64,000 nucleotides of DNA from Eubacterium sp. GTDB taxonomy: Bacteria > Bacillota > Clostridia > Lachnospirales > Lachnospiraceae. A model generated the notes under the pieces. It saw only the letters and a list, made by a program, of their open reading frames with translations, was not told the DNA's origin and did not search any database. The first letter of the stretch is position 1, and each line of letters starts with the position of its first letter. Positions 1 through 8,644 of the stretch are shown piece after piece. A program made the position numbers and the translations under genes. The DNA lies in assembly GCA_017433825.1 (NCBI GenBank), contig JAFRGL010000018.1:1-64000 (forward strand). The letters are read 5' to 3'.

Positions 1-39
1 GGGGCGGAAACTGCGCTTACCATGCCAGGTTTCCGAGCG

Positions 40-78
40 AAAGAGGGAGAGTTGTGATCAACAGAACTCTCCCTCTTT
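40..78. repeat. Perfect 14-bp inverted repeat near left edge
   Basis: The arms at 40-53 and 65-78 are exact reverse complements (AAAGAGGGAGAGTT) around an 11-base loop. Neither strand has a clear T-run after the stem, so it is at best a weak terminator. The rest of 1-191 holds only two short dyads, at 147-158 and 159-171, just beyond the stop of the URO-D gene. No gene is visible in this stretch. Confidence 0.6.
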
Positions 79-191
79 GAGCGGTACCCGAAATCGGGCT
101 TCGAATATTCGGTATATTTCTTTCTGCGAAGCGACCTACGGACGGTTCAGCCGGCTGATTCTGCCGCAGAACAGATGATTAAATATTATTT

Positions 192-1448
192 TTATCTCTT
201 CCCGTACGTCCGCACGGTGTCTACCATGGCTTCCACATTCTCCGGTTTCGCGTAGTCCATGCCGTAGCAGGTTTCGAAGATGAAGCCGCCGCCGGGCGCG
301 CAGATGTCGATGAGGCGCTTGCATTCATCCACCACCTGTTCCTTCGTGCCGTAGTCCAGAAGGTAAACCGGGAAACCGCCGGATATGCAGGCCGTATCCC
401 CGAGCACCTTTTTGGCTTCCGCCATGTCCACGTCCTCGAAATGATAAATCACCTTGCCCCTGGGCACTTCCTTCAGGCATTCCAGACGGCTGTCGTATTT
501 GCCCTCCGTGTAAATGTACGGAATCATGCCGTTGTCGATGATGGCGTAGATGATACGCTGCAGGTAATCCCAGTAGAAGGTCCTGTAATGTACGTCGCTC
601 ATGAAGCCGTCCATGCCTTTGTGCAGCGCCATGAAGACACAGCGTCCCGGAATCATCTGCCCCTGCATTTTGATGAAGGCCAGCTGCTTGTCCATTTCCT
701 CGTCTATATACGCCTGCACCTCTTCCGTATGCACGTAAAGGTCGGACAGGCCGTCAATCGTTCCCCTTAAGAAATCGCTGTATCCGTCAAAAGGAACCGC
801 CGCCATGCCCTTCATCGGTGTCGGGAAGCCCCTCTCCTCGATTTCCGCGTTCACCTGGGCCAGTCTCTGCCTGTTTTCCGCGTTCAGCGCCTGGATCTTC
901 TCCAGCTTCGCCTGCATCTCCTTAAATTCCGGATTGGTCAGGAACGGCGCAATCATGCCCGCGCCGTTGAAAAGCCCGAAATCCTTCACAGGGAAATTCC
1001 GGAAAGGCTCAAAAATCGAACTGGTTCTGGGCAGGCCTTTGTTTAAAATCCAGGCAGCCCTGTCGGAGAAATACTCCTCATACTCGTCGTCCTCCAGCAC
1101 CGGGAATTCGATGAACTGGTGAATGGAATTGTCGTCAATGACATTGCCCGGCATGCCGGCCCAGCGGATGGTTTTGGTACCTGACAGTTCCATGGAAGGG
1201 CCCTGCCCCGCATCCACGTAATCCTGGCCGAAGAGATAGTCCGGCTGGTATTTGTCCACGAATTTAAACAGGCTGTCCTTCATTTTCTCCAGGGTGGTAT
1301 CGTAGAGAATCTCCGCCATGGTGTAGCCTGCCTGCAGATAGGGGTAGCACTGCACCACAGGCGCAAGAGGCACCGTATCAGGCTCGGTAAGCGAAAGTGC
1401 GTCCGTTACCCTCTTCCATCTTATGTCGTACATTTCCTTGTTTGTCAT
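192..1448 (-). CDS. Uroporphyrinogen decarboxylase (URO-D) family protein
   Basis: The 418-residue protein resembles the URO-D-like proteins of anaerobes that act as methyltransferases on corrinoid or thiol carriers (MtaA/CmuA type) more than true heme-pathway HemE, which is about 350 residues. Visible marks are an N-terminal segment TEPDTVPLAPVVQCYPYLQ, a YLFGQDYVDAGQGPSMELSG segment and a C-terminal GGGFIFETCYGMDYAKPENV, similar to the glycine-rich end of the TIM barrel in this superfamily. The start has a strong AGGAGG six bases upstream. It is the last gene of a minus-strand run. No corrinoid protein or other heme genes lie nearby, so the substrate is unknown; a methyl-transfer role is inference from the family. 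Confidence 0.8.
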   Translation of the reverse strand: MTNKEMYDIRWKRVTDALSLTEPDTVPLAPVVQCYPYLQAGYTMAEILYDTTLEKMKDSLFKFVDKYQPDYLFGQDYVDAGQGPSMELSGTKTIRWAGMPGNVIDDNSIHQFIEFPVLEDDEYEEYFSDRAAWILNKGLPRTSSIFEPFRNFPVKDFGLFNGAGMIAPFLTNPEFKEMQAKLEKIQALNAENRQRLAQVNAEIEERGFPTPMKGMAAVPFDGYSDFLRGTIDGLSDLYVHTEEVQAYIDEEMDKQLAFIKMQGQMIPGRCVFMALHKGMDGFMSDVHYRTFYWDYLQRIIYAIIDNGMIPYIYTEGKYDSRLECLKEVPRGKVIYHFEDVDMAEAKKVLGDTACISGGFPVYLLDYGTKEQVVDECKRLIDICAPGGGFIFETCYGMDYAKPENVEAMVDTVRTYGKR

Positions 1449-1475
1449 GGTTTTCCTCCTGTAATAAAATTTCCC

Positions 1476-1501
1476 GCTATGTACTTGTTTTGCTATGTAC
1501 T
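1476..1501. repeat. Short direct repeat upstream of URO-D gene
   Basis: GCTATGTACT occurs at 1476-1485 and again at 1492-1501, 16 bases apart. It lies between the HTH regulator gene and the URO-D gene and could be a regulator site or chance. Confidence 0.35.
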
Positions 1502-1523
1502 GTCTGTTTTAAGGCCGGCCGGT

Positions 1524-2036
1524 TTACCTTCCGGCTTTTATGGAATCGTAAAGCTCCCTGTCGATGTTGCCGTCGGCCATCATCTTCTCCGTCCAGATCT
1601 GGAGGGTTTCCACCGCCACGGAAATCTTCTCCAGTTCGTCCTGGATCTGGATGAAATCCTTCACCTCGTCCCCGCCGATCTGGCCGTCCGCCGTGATTTC
1701 GATGAGCCTTTCCTGCTTTCTGCTCATGGAATTCAAGGACGCCAGCATTTCCAGCACAATCTGGGACAGTTCCTTGGTCTTGATTTCCGGCACGTATTTC
1801 TGGCCGATGGGGCATTCATTCGCGCAGTAGTAATTGCAGAGGTGGGGGGCTTTGTATTTTTCCGCCATGATGACCACCTCATCCGGGTGGGCGGAGGACC
1901 GTTCGTTTTCAATCTTCTCAATCCGCTCCGGCGGGATGACCTCCAGAAGCTCCCCGGCCTTTTCCCGGGTCAGCCCCAGGCCTTCCCGGCATCTCTGGTA
2001 AATGTTTTTATTCTCCTTTACGGATGCTCTTCCCAT
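1524..2036 (-). CDS. Small helix-turn-helix (XRE-like) protein with Cys cluster
   Basis: The 170-residue protein starts at the ATG at 2036, preceded by AGAAGGAG; an upstream in-frame extension would run into the glycosidase gene. Residues 11-60 (IYQRCREGLGLTREKAGELL onward) read as an XRE-type helix-turn-helix. Next comes a Cys-rich stretch with Cys67, Cys71 and Cys75, which could bind a metal, then a helical C-terminal half rich in charged residues that could dimerise. It sits 16 bases after the glycosidase gene and 75 bases before the URO-D gene. It is probably a regulator of this locus; its target and ligand cannot be read from sequence. Confidence 0.75.
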   Translation of the reverse strand: MGRASVKENKNIYQRCREGLGLTREKAGELLEVIPPERIEKIENERSSAHPDEVVIMAEKYKAPHLCNYYCANECPIGQKYVPEIKTKELSQIVLEMLASLNSMSRKQERLIEITADGQIGGDEVKDFIQIQDELEKISVAVETLQIWTEKMMADGNIDRELYDSIKAGR

Positions 2037-2052
2037 ACGTTTCTCCTTCTGT

Positions 2053-3810
2053 TCATTTTCCGTATCTGTCCGCGAAGAACAGGTAACCGGAGGACGCCCA
2101 GGCAGACCAGAACAGCTGCTTCTCGCCAAAGGCAACAAGGCCGCGCTCGCCGCTGCCGTCCAGGGCATTGATGATGTGGAACATGCCGTTATCCCTTAAA
2201 GTTCTGGCATACCGAAGGCCCATTTCCTTTGCCAGATCTTCCCTGCCGCAGGCCTCCAGGGCCAGACACAGGATGAGCTGGGCGGGAATAATGACGCTGC
2301 CGGCGGTGAAGCCGTGGTGGAAATAGGGGCTGTTTACGCTCTCCGAGGAGAATCCGAAGGGTGTGGCAAAGCCGTTACCGCCGAAAATGAAGTCCACAGT
2401 TTTGTCGATAATGTCCTGCGGCAGGCGTTTGCCCAGGATGAGCGCGCAGAACAGCGGCAGGCTTAAGGAATCTGCCTTCGCGCCGGTTGTGGGATTGACC
2501 GCAACCCAGCGTTCCCCGTTCCAGAACATGTCGATGATCTTCTTCGTCAGCTCATCTGCCCGTGCGGAAAGGGCGGCGCACTCCTCTTCCGGAACACCGA
2601 TGGTCCTGCCGAGGGCTGCCAGGGCATCCATCATGATGACGGTGTAGGCGTTCATGTCGGGAGAAGCCAGCGGGAAGCCCACGTAGAAGTAGGCCGCATC
2701 CTCCCAGCCGGTTTCCAGCGGGCTCTGGTTTTCCCAGATGCCGTCGCCGTCCAAGTCACGGAAGGTATAGAAGAAGTCCAGCCACTTCTTCATCCGGTCG
2801 TAGACGAATTTCTTGTCTTCCACGGGGATGCTGCTTAAGTCGCGGTTTTCCATCAGCCACTTTAAGGCCACGCCCTGGAAGGGAGGCTTCATGCTGCCGC
2901 CCATGCCGGATTTGTGGGAAACGGCGTCGGCGATACGGCCGTTCTCATCCTGGATATCGAAGCCGGACATCAGCACATCCCAGGCCAGACGGATATCCTT
3001 GCTCAGCCAGATGGCCTGCATGGCCTGCTGCCAGCCGAAGCAGCTTTCGAAAACGAAACGCATCATTTTCACCATGTTATGCTGGTATACAAAGACGCCG
3101 TCCTTGCCCACCATCAGGCTCCAGGTGGTGAAAAGCGCCTGTTTGCGCATGGGCTCGAATTCCGCCGGAAGGCTGGGATACAGGGAATCGCAGAACGCGT
3201 CAAACTCCTTCTGCAGCGTGTCCACGGCCTCTTCGTAGCCGGGATAGCCTGCCAGGTCCGCCTTGTTCATATCCAGCAGATGCTCTTCTATTCCTAAGAA
3301 AAGCTCACCCTTTTCATCCGGGACAGCCATGAAGCTGCCCATGGGAAGCGGCGTTACCGTACCGGTAAAGGGCAGGAAACGGGCCATGCCTTCACCGAAA
3401 TTAAACTTCCACTGTCCGCCGCCCAGGTCCACGGAGGTGCCGAAGAAGGTGGCTGTGGTGGAAAGCTTTAAAGCCAGTCCGTCCGTTCCCTTTGCATAGA
3501 CAAGGGAGGTGCCGGCAATGCAGAAACGGATGCTGCCGGCGTCCGAACGCAGGATGACTTCGGATTCGGTTGTATCAATCACGGTGGGAAGCTTCTGTCC
3601 GTGTTTGAACAGCTCCAGCTTTATCTGCCGGCAGGTATTGGGACGCATCAGGTCCACCATGCCGGAACCGCCGCTTTTGCAGGTGGCCAGATACAGGGTG
3701 TTTTTGCCGAACTGGGAACCGCCTTCATTGGCATTGGCAAAACACAGGTAACTGTTTCTTCTTCCCATCGGGGTATCCAGAAGATCAATAAAACAGTTTG
3801 GTTTCAACAT
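2053..3810 (-). CDS. Six-hairpin (alpha/alpha)6-barrel glycosidase-like protein
   Basis: The 585-residue protein has no signal peptide and is probably cytosolic. Residues 352-371 contain DLDGDGIWENQSPLETGWED, the acidic and tryptophan-rich signature of MGH1-like/GH63-type six-hairpin glycosidases, followed by a MNAYTVIMMDALAALGR helix. The N-terminal 200 residues look beta-rich, as in the supersandwich domain of such enzymes. The start has AAGGAG at good spacing. It lies 68 bases downstream of the YgjP-like gene and seems to be in the same transcript. Substrate is unknown; a processing alpha-glucosidase or mannosylglycerate-type hydrolase is the nearest guess. Family-level assignment is moderately sure, enzyme specificity is not. 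Confidence 0.7.
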   Translation of the reverse strand: MLKPNCFIDLLDTPMGRRNSYLCFANANEGGSQFGKNTLYLATCKSGGSGMVDLMRPNTCRQIKLELFKHGQKLPTVIDTTESEVILRSDAGSIRFCIAGTSLVYAKGTDGLALKLSTTATFFGTSVDLGGGQWKFNFGEGMARFLPFTGTVTPLPMGSFMAVPDEKGELFLGIEEHLLDMNKADLAGYPGYEEAVDTLQKEFDAFCDSLYPSLPAEFEPMRKQALFTTWSLMVGKDGVFVYQHNMVKMMRFVFESCFGWQQAMQAIWLSKDIRLAWDVLMSGFDIQDENGRIADAVSHKSGMGGSMKPPFQGVALKWLMENRDLSSIPVEDKKFVYDRMKKWLDFFYTFRDLDGDGIWENQSPLETGWEDAAYFYVGFPLASPDMNAYTVIMMDALAALGRTIGVPEEECAALSARADELTKKIIDMFWNGERWVAVNPTTGAKADSLSLPLFCALILGKRLPQDIIDKTVDFIFGGNGFATPFGFSSESVNSPYFHHGFTAGSVIIPAQLILCLALEACGREDLAKEMGLRYARTLRDNGMFHIINALDGSGERGLVAFGEKQLFWSAWASSGYLFFADRYGK

Positions 3811-3878
3811 GTTGTTTCTCCTTTCTCCAGAATGCTCATGTCTTTTTGCAGGATTTGTATTTTTTTATTTGTACATTT

Positions 3879-4430
3879 TCAGGCCGGAAGGCGGTCCAGG
3901 ATTGCGCCGCCGTTCTTTTTCAGCCAGGTATTCCATTTGTCATATTCGGGATAAGCCCGCCTTACCTCCGCGTAAAATCTGGCGGAATGGTTCATTTCCT
4001 TCCTGTGGCACAGCTCGTGCACCACGATGGCGTCCACCGCTTCATCGGGGGCCAGCATCAGCAGGCAGTTGAAGTTTAAATTCCCTTTGGACGTGCAGCT
4101 TCCCCAGCGGGTTTTCTGGTGCCGGATGGTAATCTTGCCGTAGGTCACGCCTATCTTCACCGCGTAATATTTCACCCTCTCCGGAATGACCTTTTTCGCC
4201 TTGTCGGTCAAATCCTTCAGCTCTTTGTCCGTCAGCTTCCCGGCAGCCGGGGCGTTTGTTTTCCGCGAAGCCTGCTTTTTCATCTGGTCTTCTATCCAGC
4301 CTATGTGCTGCTGCACGAAGAGCCGTATCTGGAAATCGGTGACGAACACGGGGGCCCGGACGGTCAGTTCCCCGTTTTTCACCTCCAGGCCGATGGACCT
4401 GCGATTGCTCCTGATGATTTTATATGTCAT
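3879..4430 (-). CDS. YgjP-type (DUF45/M48-like) metallopeptidase family protein
   Basis: The 183-residue protein carries the zinc motif HELCHRKEMNHSARFY (HExxH-like, with a third His following), typical of the YgjP/WLM-like family. Upstream are the conserved TRWGSCTSKGNLNFNC segment and an N-terminal beta-strand region (YKIIRSNRRSIGLEVKNGEL). Length is slightly short for the family (about 210-240). The start ATG overlaps the stop of the SRAP gene by four bases, implying translational coupling. The true substrate of this family is not established. Confidence 0.85.
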   Translation of the reverse strand: MTYKIIRSNRRSIGLEVKNGELTVRAPVFVTDFQIRLFVQQHIGWIEDQMKKQASRKTNAPAAGKLTDKELKDLTDKAKKVIPERVKYYAVKIGVTYGKITIRHQKTRWGSCTSKGNLNFNCLLMLAPDEAVDAIVVHELCHRKEMNHSARFYAEVRRAYPEYDKWNTWLKKNGGAILDRLPA

Positions 4431-5026
4431 GGCTGTCCTTCCTGGTCAAACGAAAATGTCAGCTGCTCATAATCCCTTTTTGCAAAGAGCGTTTCCGCCT
4501 TTTTATCCAGCATCTCCGGATAATCCTTCCCGAAAATCCAGGGCCGGATTTCCTCCTCGGTGAAAATAAGCGGCATCCGGTCATGGACCGGTGAGACGCT
4601 TTCGTCCGCCTCCTTCGTAATAATAATGAAGCTTTCCCTGCCGCCGGACAGGTTGTAGAAGCCGGCCAGGTATAAAGGCCTGCCGCTTTCCGCGGAGAAA
4701 TCCACCTTCTCCTTCGCCTTTGTCCACTCATAGAAGCCCGCCGCCGGCATGACGCACCGTCTTCTTGCCATGCTGTCCGCAAAGGTTTTCTTCGTCCTGC
4801 AGGTTTCCGCCCGGGCATTGATAAGGAAGCCGCCCTTTACGGAATTCTCAAAACCCCAGCGCATGAGGTCCGCGGCCAGCATACCGTTTTTATCGTACAG
4901 CACCGGCGCTTCCTGGGAGGGATAGACGTCCTTTTCCGGAAATACGGCCACGCCTTCCGAATAATCGTCCGCGATGCGGAAAATGTTGCCTTTTGCTTTT
5001 TCATTGAAATAATATCTTCCGCACAC
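4427..5026 (-). CDS. SRAP/HMCES family abasic-site crosslinking protein (YedK-like)
   Basis: The protein (199 residues) begins M-C-G-R-Y; Cys2 is the residue that forms a thiazolidine crosslink with abasic sites in single-stranded DNA after Met removal. Other family marks are NARAETCRTKKTF, the RRCVMPAAGFYEW segment holding the conserved Glu, and HDRMPLIF with the conserved His. The start codon is GTG, with GGAAAGGAAG upstream. It is the first gene of a run with the YgjP-like gene. Role: shielding of abasic sites during replication. Confidence 0.93.
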   Translation of the reverse strand: MCGRYYFNEKAKGNIFRIADDYSEGVAVFPEKDVYPSQEAPVLYDKNGMLAADLMRWGFENSVKGGFLINARAETCRTKKTFADSMARRRCVMPAAGFYEWTKAKEKVDFSAESGRPLYLAGFYNLSGGRESFIIITKEADESVSPVHDRMPLIFTEEEIRPWIFGKDYPEMLDKKAETLFAKRDYEQLTFSFDQEGQP

Positions 5027-5079
5027 GTTCAGCTTCCTTTCCCGGACTGCCCGGTGTTAACGCTTTAACTGATGCCTTT

Positions 5080-5108
5080 ATTTTAAAGCAACAGGGGGGA
5101 TAATTCAA
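5080..5108 (-). promoter_or_regulatory. Promoter for SRAP-YgjP operon
   Basis: On the minus strand TTGAAT (5103-5108) and TAAAAT (5080-5085) are 17 bases apart, upstream of the GTG start at 5026. No competing start or terminator intervenes. Confidence 0.6.
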
Positions 5109-5142
5109 CCGGGAAGCCCTTTTACCGCCTGTACGAAACGCA

Positions 5143-5176
5143 CAAAAAAAAGACGGCCGCATTCAGCCGTCTTTTG
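5143..5176 (-). terminator. Rho-independent terminator of thrH
   Basis: On the minus strand AAGACGGC and GCCGTCTT pair across a short loop and the hairpin is followed by a run of eight T. It begins about 40 bases after the thrH stop codon. Confidence 0.85.
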
Positions 5177-5215
5177 TAAACAATCCTTTTGAATCTTATG
5201 CCGGAAACCGTCCTG

Positions 5216-5821
5216 TCAGTCCTTTAAGGCCCGGGAAATGGCGGCCAGGAGCTCGTCGTAGGTCTCATAAGCCGGGATATCCGGATAATCCTTCTTAATC
5301 TGATCGGTGGTCCGGAAGAGGAAGCCCGCTTTGCTTGCCTGAATCATGCCCAGGTCATTGAAGCTGTCGCCGGAGGCGATGGTTTCAAAGCCCGCGGACT
5401 GCAGCGCCTTCACCGTGGTCAGCTTGGAGGGCGTGCAGCGCATCCGGTAATCCGTCACTTTTCCATTTTCGTCCGTCACCAGCTCATTGCAGAACAGGGT
5501 GGGCCAGCCCAGCTTCTTCATCAGGGGCTTCGCAAACTGGGAAAACGTATCGCTGATGATCACCACCTGGGTCATTTCCCTTAAAGCGTCCAGGAATTCC
5601 TTCGCACCGGGCATGGGGTCCACGGTTTCGATCGCTTTCTGGATTTCGGGAAGGCCGAGGCCCCTCTCCTCCAGCAGCGCAATCCGGAATTTCATCAGTT
5701 TGTCATAATCCGGTTCATCCCGGGTTGTAATTCGGAATTCGGGGATATTCACCGCCTCCGCAAAGGCAATCCACATTTCGGGGACAAGGACCCCTTCCAG
5801 ATCAAGACATACGATTTTCAT
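5216..5821 (-). CDS. thrH: ThrH-type phosphoserine phosphatase/homoserine phosphotransferase
   Basis: A HAD-family protein of 201 residues, the usual ThrH length. The N-terminus MKIVCLDLEGVLVPEMW carries the ThrH form of HAD motif I (Asp7, Glu9). VVIISDTFSQF supplies motif II, KLTTVKALQ the conserved Lys, and SGDSFNDLGMI motif III. ThrH of Pseudomonas dephosphorylates phosphoserine and can transfer phosphate to homoserine. The gene has its own promoter and terminator, so it is a single unit. Main activity in this organism (serine synthesis or threonine precursor) cannot be told from sequence. Confidence 0.9.
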   Translation of the reverse strand: MKIVCLDLEGVLVPEMWIAFAEAVNIPEFRITTRDEPDYDKLMKFRIALLEERGLGLPEIQKAIETVDPMPGAKEFLDALREMTQVVIISDTFSQFAKPLMKKLGWPTLFCNELVTDENGKVTDYRMRCTPSKLTTVKALQSAGFETIASGDSFNDLGMIQASKAGFLFRTTDQIKKDYPDIPAYETYDELLAAISRALKD

Positions 5822-5883
5822 CTAAAGTGTACCTCTTAGCTGTATATTTCCGGGCATGGCCCGGTTTGCTTTCATAGTGCAGT

Positions 5884-5912
5884 ATTTTATCACAGTAAAT
5901 CCGCACTGTAAA
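5884..5912 (-). promoter_or_regulatory. Promoter for thrH
   Basis: TTTACA (5907-5912) and TAAAAT (5884-5889) on the minus strand with 17-base spacing, immediately after the radical SAM gene's stop. The leader contains a small CCGGGCCATGCCCGG hairpin. Confidence 0.55.
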
Positions 5913-5913
5913 G

Positions 5914-6807
5914 TCAGAATATAATCCCGCCTTCGCCGGAAACCCGCACCGGGCGCTCGTCAAGCCTGTCTGACAAAGCGGCCCTCACCTTCTCCACCTC
6001 TGCCAGCAGTCTCTCCTTATCGCGGTTTAAAAAGCCGTGCATGCGCACCACGTTGGCCGGATGCAGCCCGAAATAATAGCAGCCGGGCAGGTCCAGCAGG
6101 GAGAGGAACAGCTTCTCCTCGTCCAGATACTCCCCGAAGGTGCATTCCTTAAACCGTCCGCTCTTCATTTCGTCGTACAGGGGACACCCCTCGTCCGCGT
6201 GAATCGTGCCGGTGAAAATAAGGTAAGGCTTTGTCTCGTTTAAAAGCGCTGCCGTCGCCCTTGCGTTTTCCTCCGACTTCCCGGGGCCCGCAGAACCGAA
6301 AATGATATTCGCGTCGAAGTCGATGCCTGCCGCCTTAAGCCTTCCAAGCTCCGTGTAAGCCTGTTCGGCCGTGTAGCCCTTGTTCAGGAAAGAAAGCGTC
6401 TCGTCAAGGCCGCTTTCCACGCCGATATTCAGCTCATTGATCCCTAAGTCCCGCAGCCTTTTCAGGTCGTCGTCGGATTTGTTGCGGATATTTTTCACGG
6501 AAGCGTACATGGTGATGGTTTCCACCTTCGGAAGATAGGCATGCACCATTTCCGCAATCTGCGCCAGGCGGGCCGCTTCCAGGCAGAAGGCGTCCCCGTT
6601 TTCCAGAAATACCCTGGTAATGTCCGGTACAAACTCCTGTGCTTCCTTCAGGTCTTCTTCAATCTGTGACAGTTCTTCCGGCTCAAATTCCAGGTCCCGG
6701 TACATGGTGCAGAAGGTGCATTTGTTGTGGGAACAGCCCACCGTTACCTGCAGAAGCAGGGACCGGGCCTCGAAAGGCGGCCGGAAAATCATTCCTGTAT
6801 ATTTCAT
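5914..6807 (-). CDS. Radical SAM protein with CX4CX2C cluster motif
   Basis: I chose the ATG at 6807 (297 residues, MKYTGMIFRPP); the longer frame begins with TTG inside a GC hairpin. The motif GCSHNKCTFC (Cys25, Cys30, Cys33) has CX4CX2C spacing instead of the canonical CX3CX2C. The order of ELNIGVESGLDETLSFLNKG, DANIIFGSAGPGKSEENA and the C-terminal end resembles the uncharacterised Elp3/HemN-like radical SAM proteins common in Clostridia. The gene follows the Fe-S aldo/keto reductase by 60 bases. Substrate unknown. Confidence 0.8.
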   Translation of the reverse strand: MKYTGMIFRPPFEARSLLLQVTVGCSHNKCTFCTMYRDLEFEPEELSQIEEDLKEAQEFVPDITRVFLENGDAFCLEAARLAQIAEMVHAYLPKVETITMYASVKNIRNKSDDDLKRLRDLGINELNIGVESGLDETLSFLNKGYTAEQAYTELGRLKAAGIDFDANIIFGSAGPGKSEENARATAALLNETKPYLIFTGTIHADEGCPLYDEMKSGRFKECTFGEYLDEEKLFLSLLDLPGCYYFGLHPANVVRMHGFLNRDKERLLAEVEKVRAALSDRLDERPVRVSGEGGIIF

Positions 6808-6867
6808 GGCTCTCACACAGGCGGCGGGCAAAAGCCCGCCGTCTTATCCTTTTTCTTCTTTTCTGAA

Positions 6868-7992
6868 TCAAATCTGGCCGAACAGCTTCGCCGCAGCTTC
6901 CAGTTCTTCACGGATATTGATGTGCTGCGGACAGACCTTCTCACAGGCGCCGCACTTGATGCAGTTCTTCGCCTGCTGCCGTCCGTGGCCGCCCACCAGC
7001 CAGTTCTCCTGGAAGCCCGCGTATTTCAGGTCGCCGTACAGGGTATACATGTTTTTCGCAGTGAATGTGCCGGAAACGCCGATTTCCTTCGGGCAGACCT
7101 TTGCGCAGTAATTGCAGGTGGTGCAGGGAATCAGCGGAATGCTGGCCAGCGCTTCCCTGGCTTCCCCGATGGTCTTCTTCTCCTCTTCCGTAAGGCCTGT
7201 GAAGCCCTTCATATAGGAGAGGTTGTCGTCCATCTGTTCGATATTGCTCATGCCGGAAAGAACGACCATGATGCCTTCCAGATCCGCGGCAAAACGGATG
7301 CCCCAGCTCGCCACGGATTTATCCGGTTCGGCTGTCTTCAGGATTTCCGCCACCTTCTCCGGCGGATTGGCCAGAAGGCCGCCCTTTACGGGCTCCATGA
7401 CGATGACCGGCTTGTTGTGCTTCCTGGCCATCTCGTAAACGGCCCTGGACTGCACCGCCGGGTTCTCCCAGTCGGCGTAATTGAGCTGCATCTGTACAAA
7501 TTCGGCGTCCGGATGGGCGGTCAGCACCGCATCCAGTTCCTCCGGTGTGGAATGGAAAGAGAAGCCGTAATGCTTAATCTTTCCTTCTTCCTTCATTCTT
7601 TTTACGAAATCCCACATATGGAAATCATCAAAGAAATGAGTTCTGTGCTCACCGATGTTGTGCAGCAGGAAGAAATCGACGTAATCCACGCCCAGCCGGG
7701 AGAGGGAAACCTCCAGCTGTCCCTGGGCCTCTTCTTCATTTTTCGCGCCGGCCCATACAGCCGCCTTGGTGGCAATAAAGTAGCTGTCCCTGGGATACCG
7801 CTCCACCAGCGCCTGGCGGGCAGCTTCTTCCGAACCGCCGTAAGCCCAGGCGGTATCAAAATAATTGAATCCGGCATCCATGAACTTATCGACCATGACC
7901 TTCATCTGTTCGACATCGATTTCCTGGTTTTCCAGTCTGGGAAGCCTCATCAGGCCGAATCCCAGTTTCCCGATTTCCTTCTCAAAAAACAT
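6868..7992 (-). CDS. Aldo/keto reductase with C-terminal 2[4Fe-4S] ferredoxin domain
   Basis: The 374-residue protein has an N-terminal TIM-barrel aldo/keto reductase with the tetrad Asp46, Tyr51, Lys76 and His111 (NYFDTAWAYGG, ATKAAV, LLHNIGE). The C-terminus has two four-Cys clusters, Cys290/293/296/300 and Cys344/347/350/354. This fusion is widespread in anaerobes and is thought to couple substrate oxidation or reduction to ferredoxin-type carriers. It has a good AAAGGAGAAG site. The upstream lipoprotein gene is separated by a strong hairpin. Substrate unknown. Confidence 0.9.
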   Translation of the reverse strand: MFFEKEIGKLGFGLMRLPRLENQEIDVEQMKVMVDKFMDAGFNYFDTAWAYGGSEEAARQALVERYPRDSYFIATKAAVWAGAKNEEEAQGQLEVSLSRLGVDYVDFFLLHNIGEHRTHFFDDFHMWDFVKRMKEEGKIKHYGFSFHSTPEELDAVLTAHPDAEFVQMQLNYADWENPAVQSRAVYEMARKHNKPVIVMEPVKGGLLANPPEKVAEILKTAEPDKSVASWGIRFAADLEGIMVVLSGMSNIEQMDDNLSYMKGFTGLTEEEKKTIGEAREALASIPLIPCTTCNYCAKVCPKEIGVSGTFTAKNMYTLYGDLKYAGFQENWLVGGHGRQQAKNCIKCGACEKVCPQHINIREELEAAAKLFGQI

Positions 7993-8017
7993 CCTTCTTC
8001 TCCTTTCCTTAAGAAGT

Positions 8018-8050
8018 ACGGCGCCGCATGAAAAACAGCTGCGGCGCCGT
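8018..8050 (-). terminator. Strong hairpin between lipoprotein and aldo/keto reductase genes
   Basis: An exact 11-bp inverted repeat, ACGGCGCCGCA/TGCGGCGCCGT, with a 12-base loop. On the minus strand it is followed by ACTTCTT, a poor T-run, so it may be a weak terminator or an mRNA stabiliser. Confidence 0.5.
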
Positions 8051-8089
8051 GCCTGTTGCCATATATGCAGTTTACAAAAAGCTTAATCC

Positions 8090-8644
8090 TTAATCAAACA
8101 CCAGAAGGCTGGCATACTCCTTGAACTGGGGAAGATAAGTGCCTTCCTCGCCGTCAAAGCAGGCAAAGGTGATAACCCAGAAGGACTGGGTTCCCTGCTT
8201 GACTGTGGAATAATAGAAGAAATTCCTGCCTTCGGCTTCACGCTGGTAGGTAATGCTTAAATTGCCCTTCTCATCCAGCTCAAAGCTGTCTTCCACACCG
8301 TTGGCATACTCAACCATTTCCGCATAGTCTTCCAGGGTGTAGTCGTCGATATTCGCGTTGTATCCTGCGAAGGTTTCGGCGTCTTCCTTTAAGGCGGACA
8401 TCATGAAGTTGTCATTGTAGTAATAGGCCACAAAGCCTTCCATATCATCCACATCTCCCTTGGGGAGCTGCGCGGTGAAACCGTCAAAGGTGTAGGTGGT
8501 CAGCTTGCTTCCGGATCCGCCGGAGCTGCTGCCGCCGCCGGAACCGCTGCCGCCGGAGTTTCCGCCGCATGCCGTAAGGCTGACTGCCAGTACGCCGATA
8601 AGAATTGCCGGGATCAGTTTCTTCATTACTTTTTTCAAATCCAT
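8090..8644 (-). CDS. Small secreted lipoprotein of unknown function
   Basis: The 184-residue protein has a lysine-rich N-terminus, a hydrophobic stretch and lipobox LTAC with lipidation Cys at residue 26. A Gly/Ser linker follows (about residues 27-46). The C-terminal part (residues 47-184, TYTFDGFTAQLPKG onward) looks like a mixed alpha/beta globular domain. AGGAGG precedes the ATG. It is divergent from the MetV-RnfC2 operon. I do not recognise the domain. Confidence 0.8.
   Translation of the reverse strand: MDLKKVMKKLIPAILIGVLAVSLTACGGNSGGSGSGGGSSSGGSGSKLTTYTFDGFTAQLPKGDVDDMEGFVAYYYNDNFMMSALKEDAETFAGYNANIDDYTLEDYAEMVEYANGVEDSFELDEKGNLSITYQREAEGRNFFYYSTVKQGTQSFWVITFACFDGEEGTYLPQFKEYASLLVFD

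Noticed and set aside
6727-8031. Plus-strand open frame (434 codons)
   Set aside because: Antisense to the Fe-S aldo/keto reductase; shadow frame.
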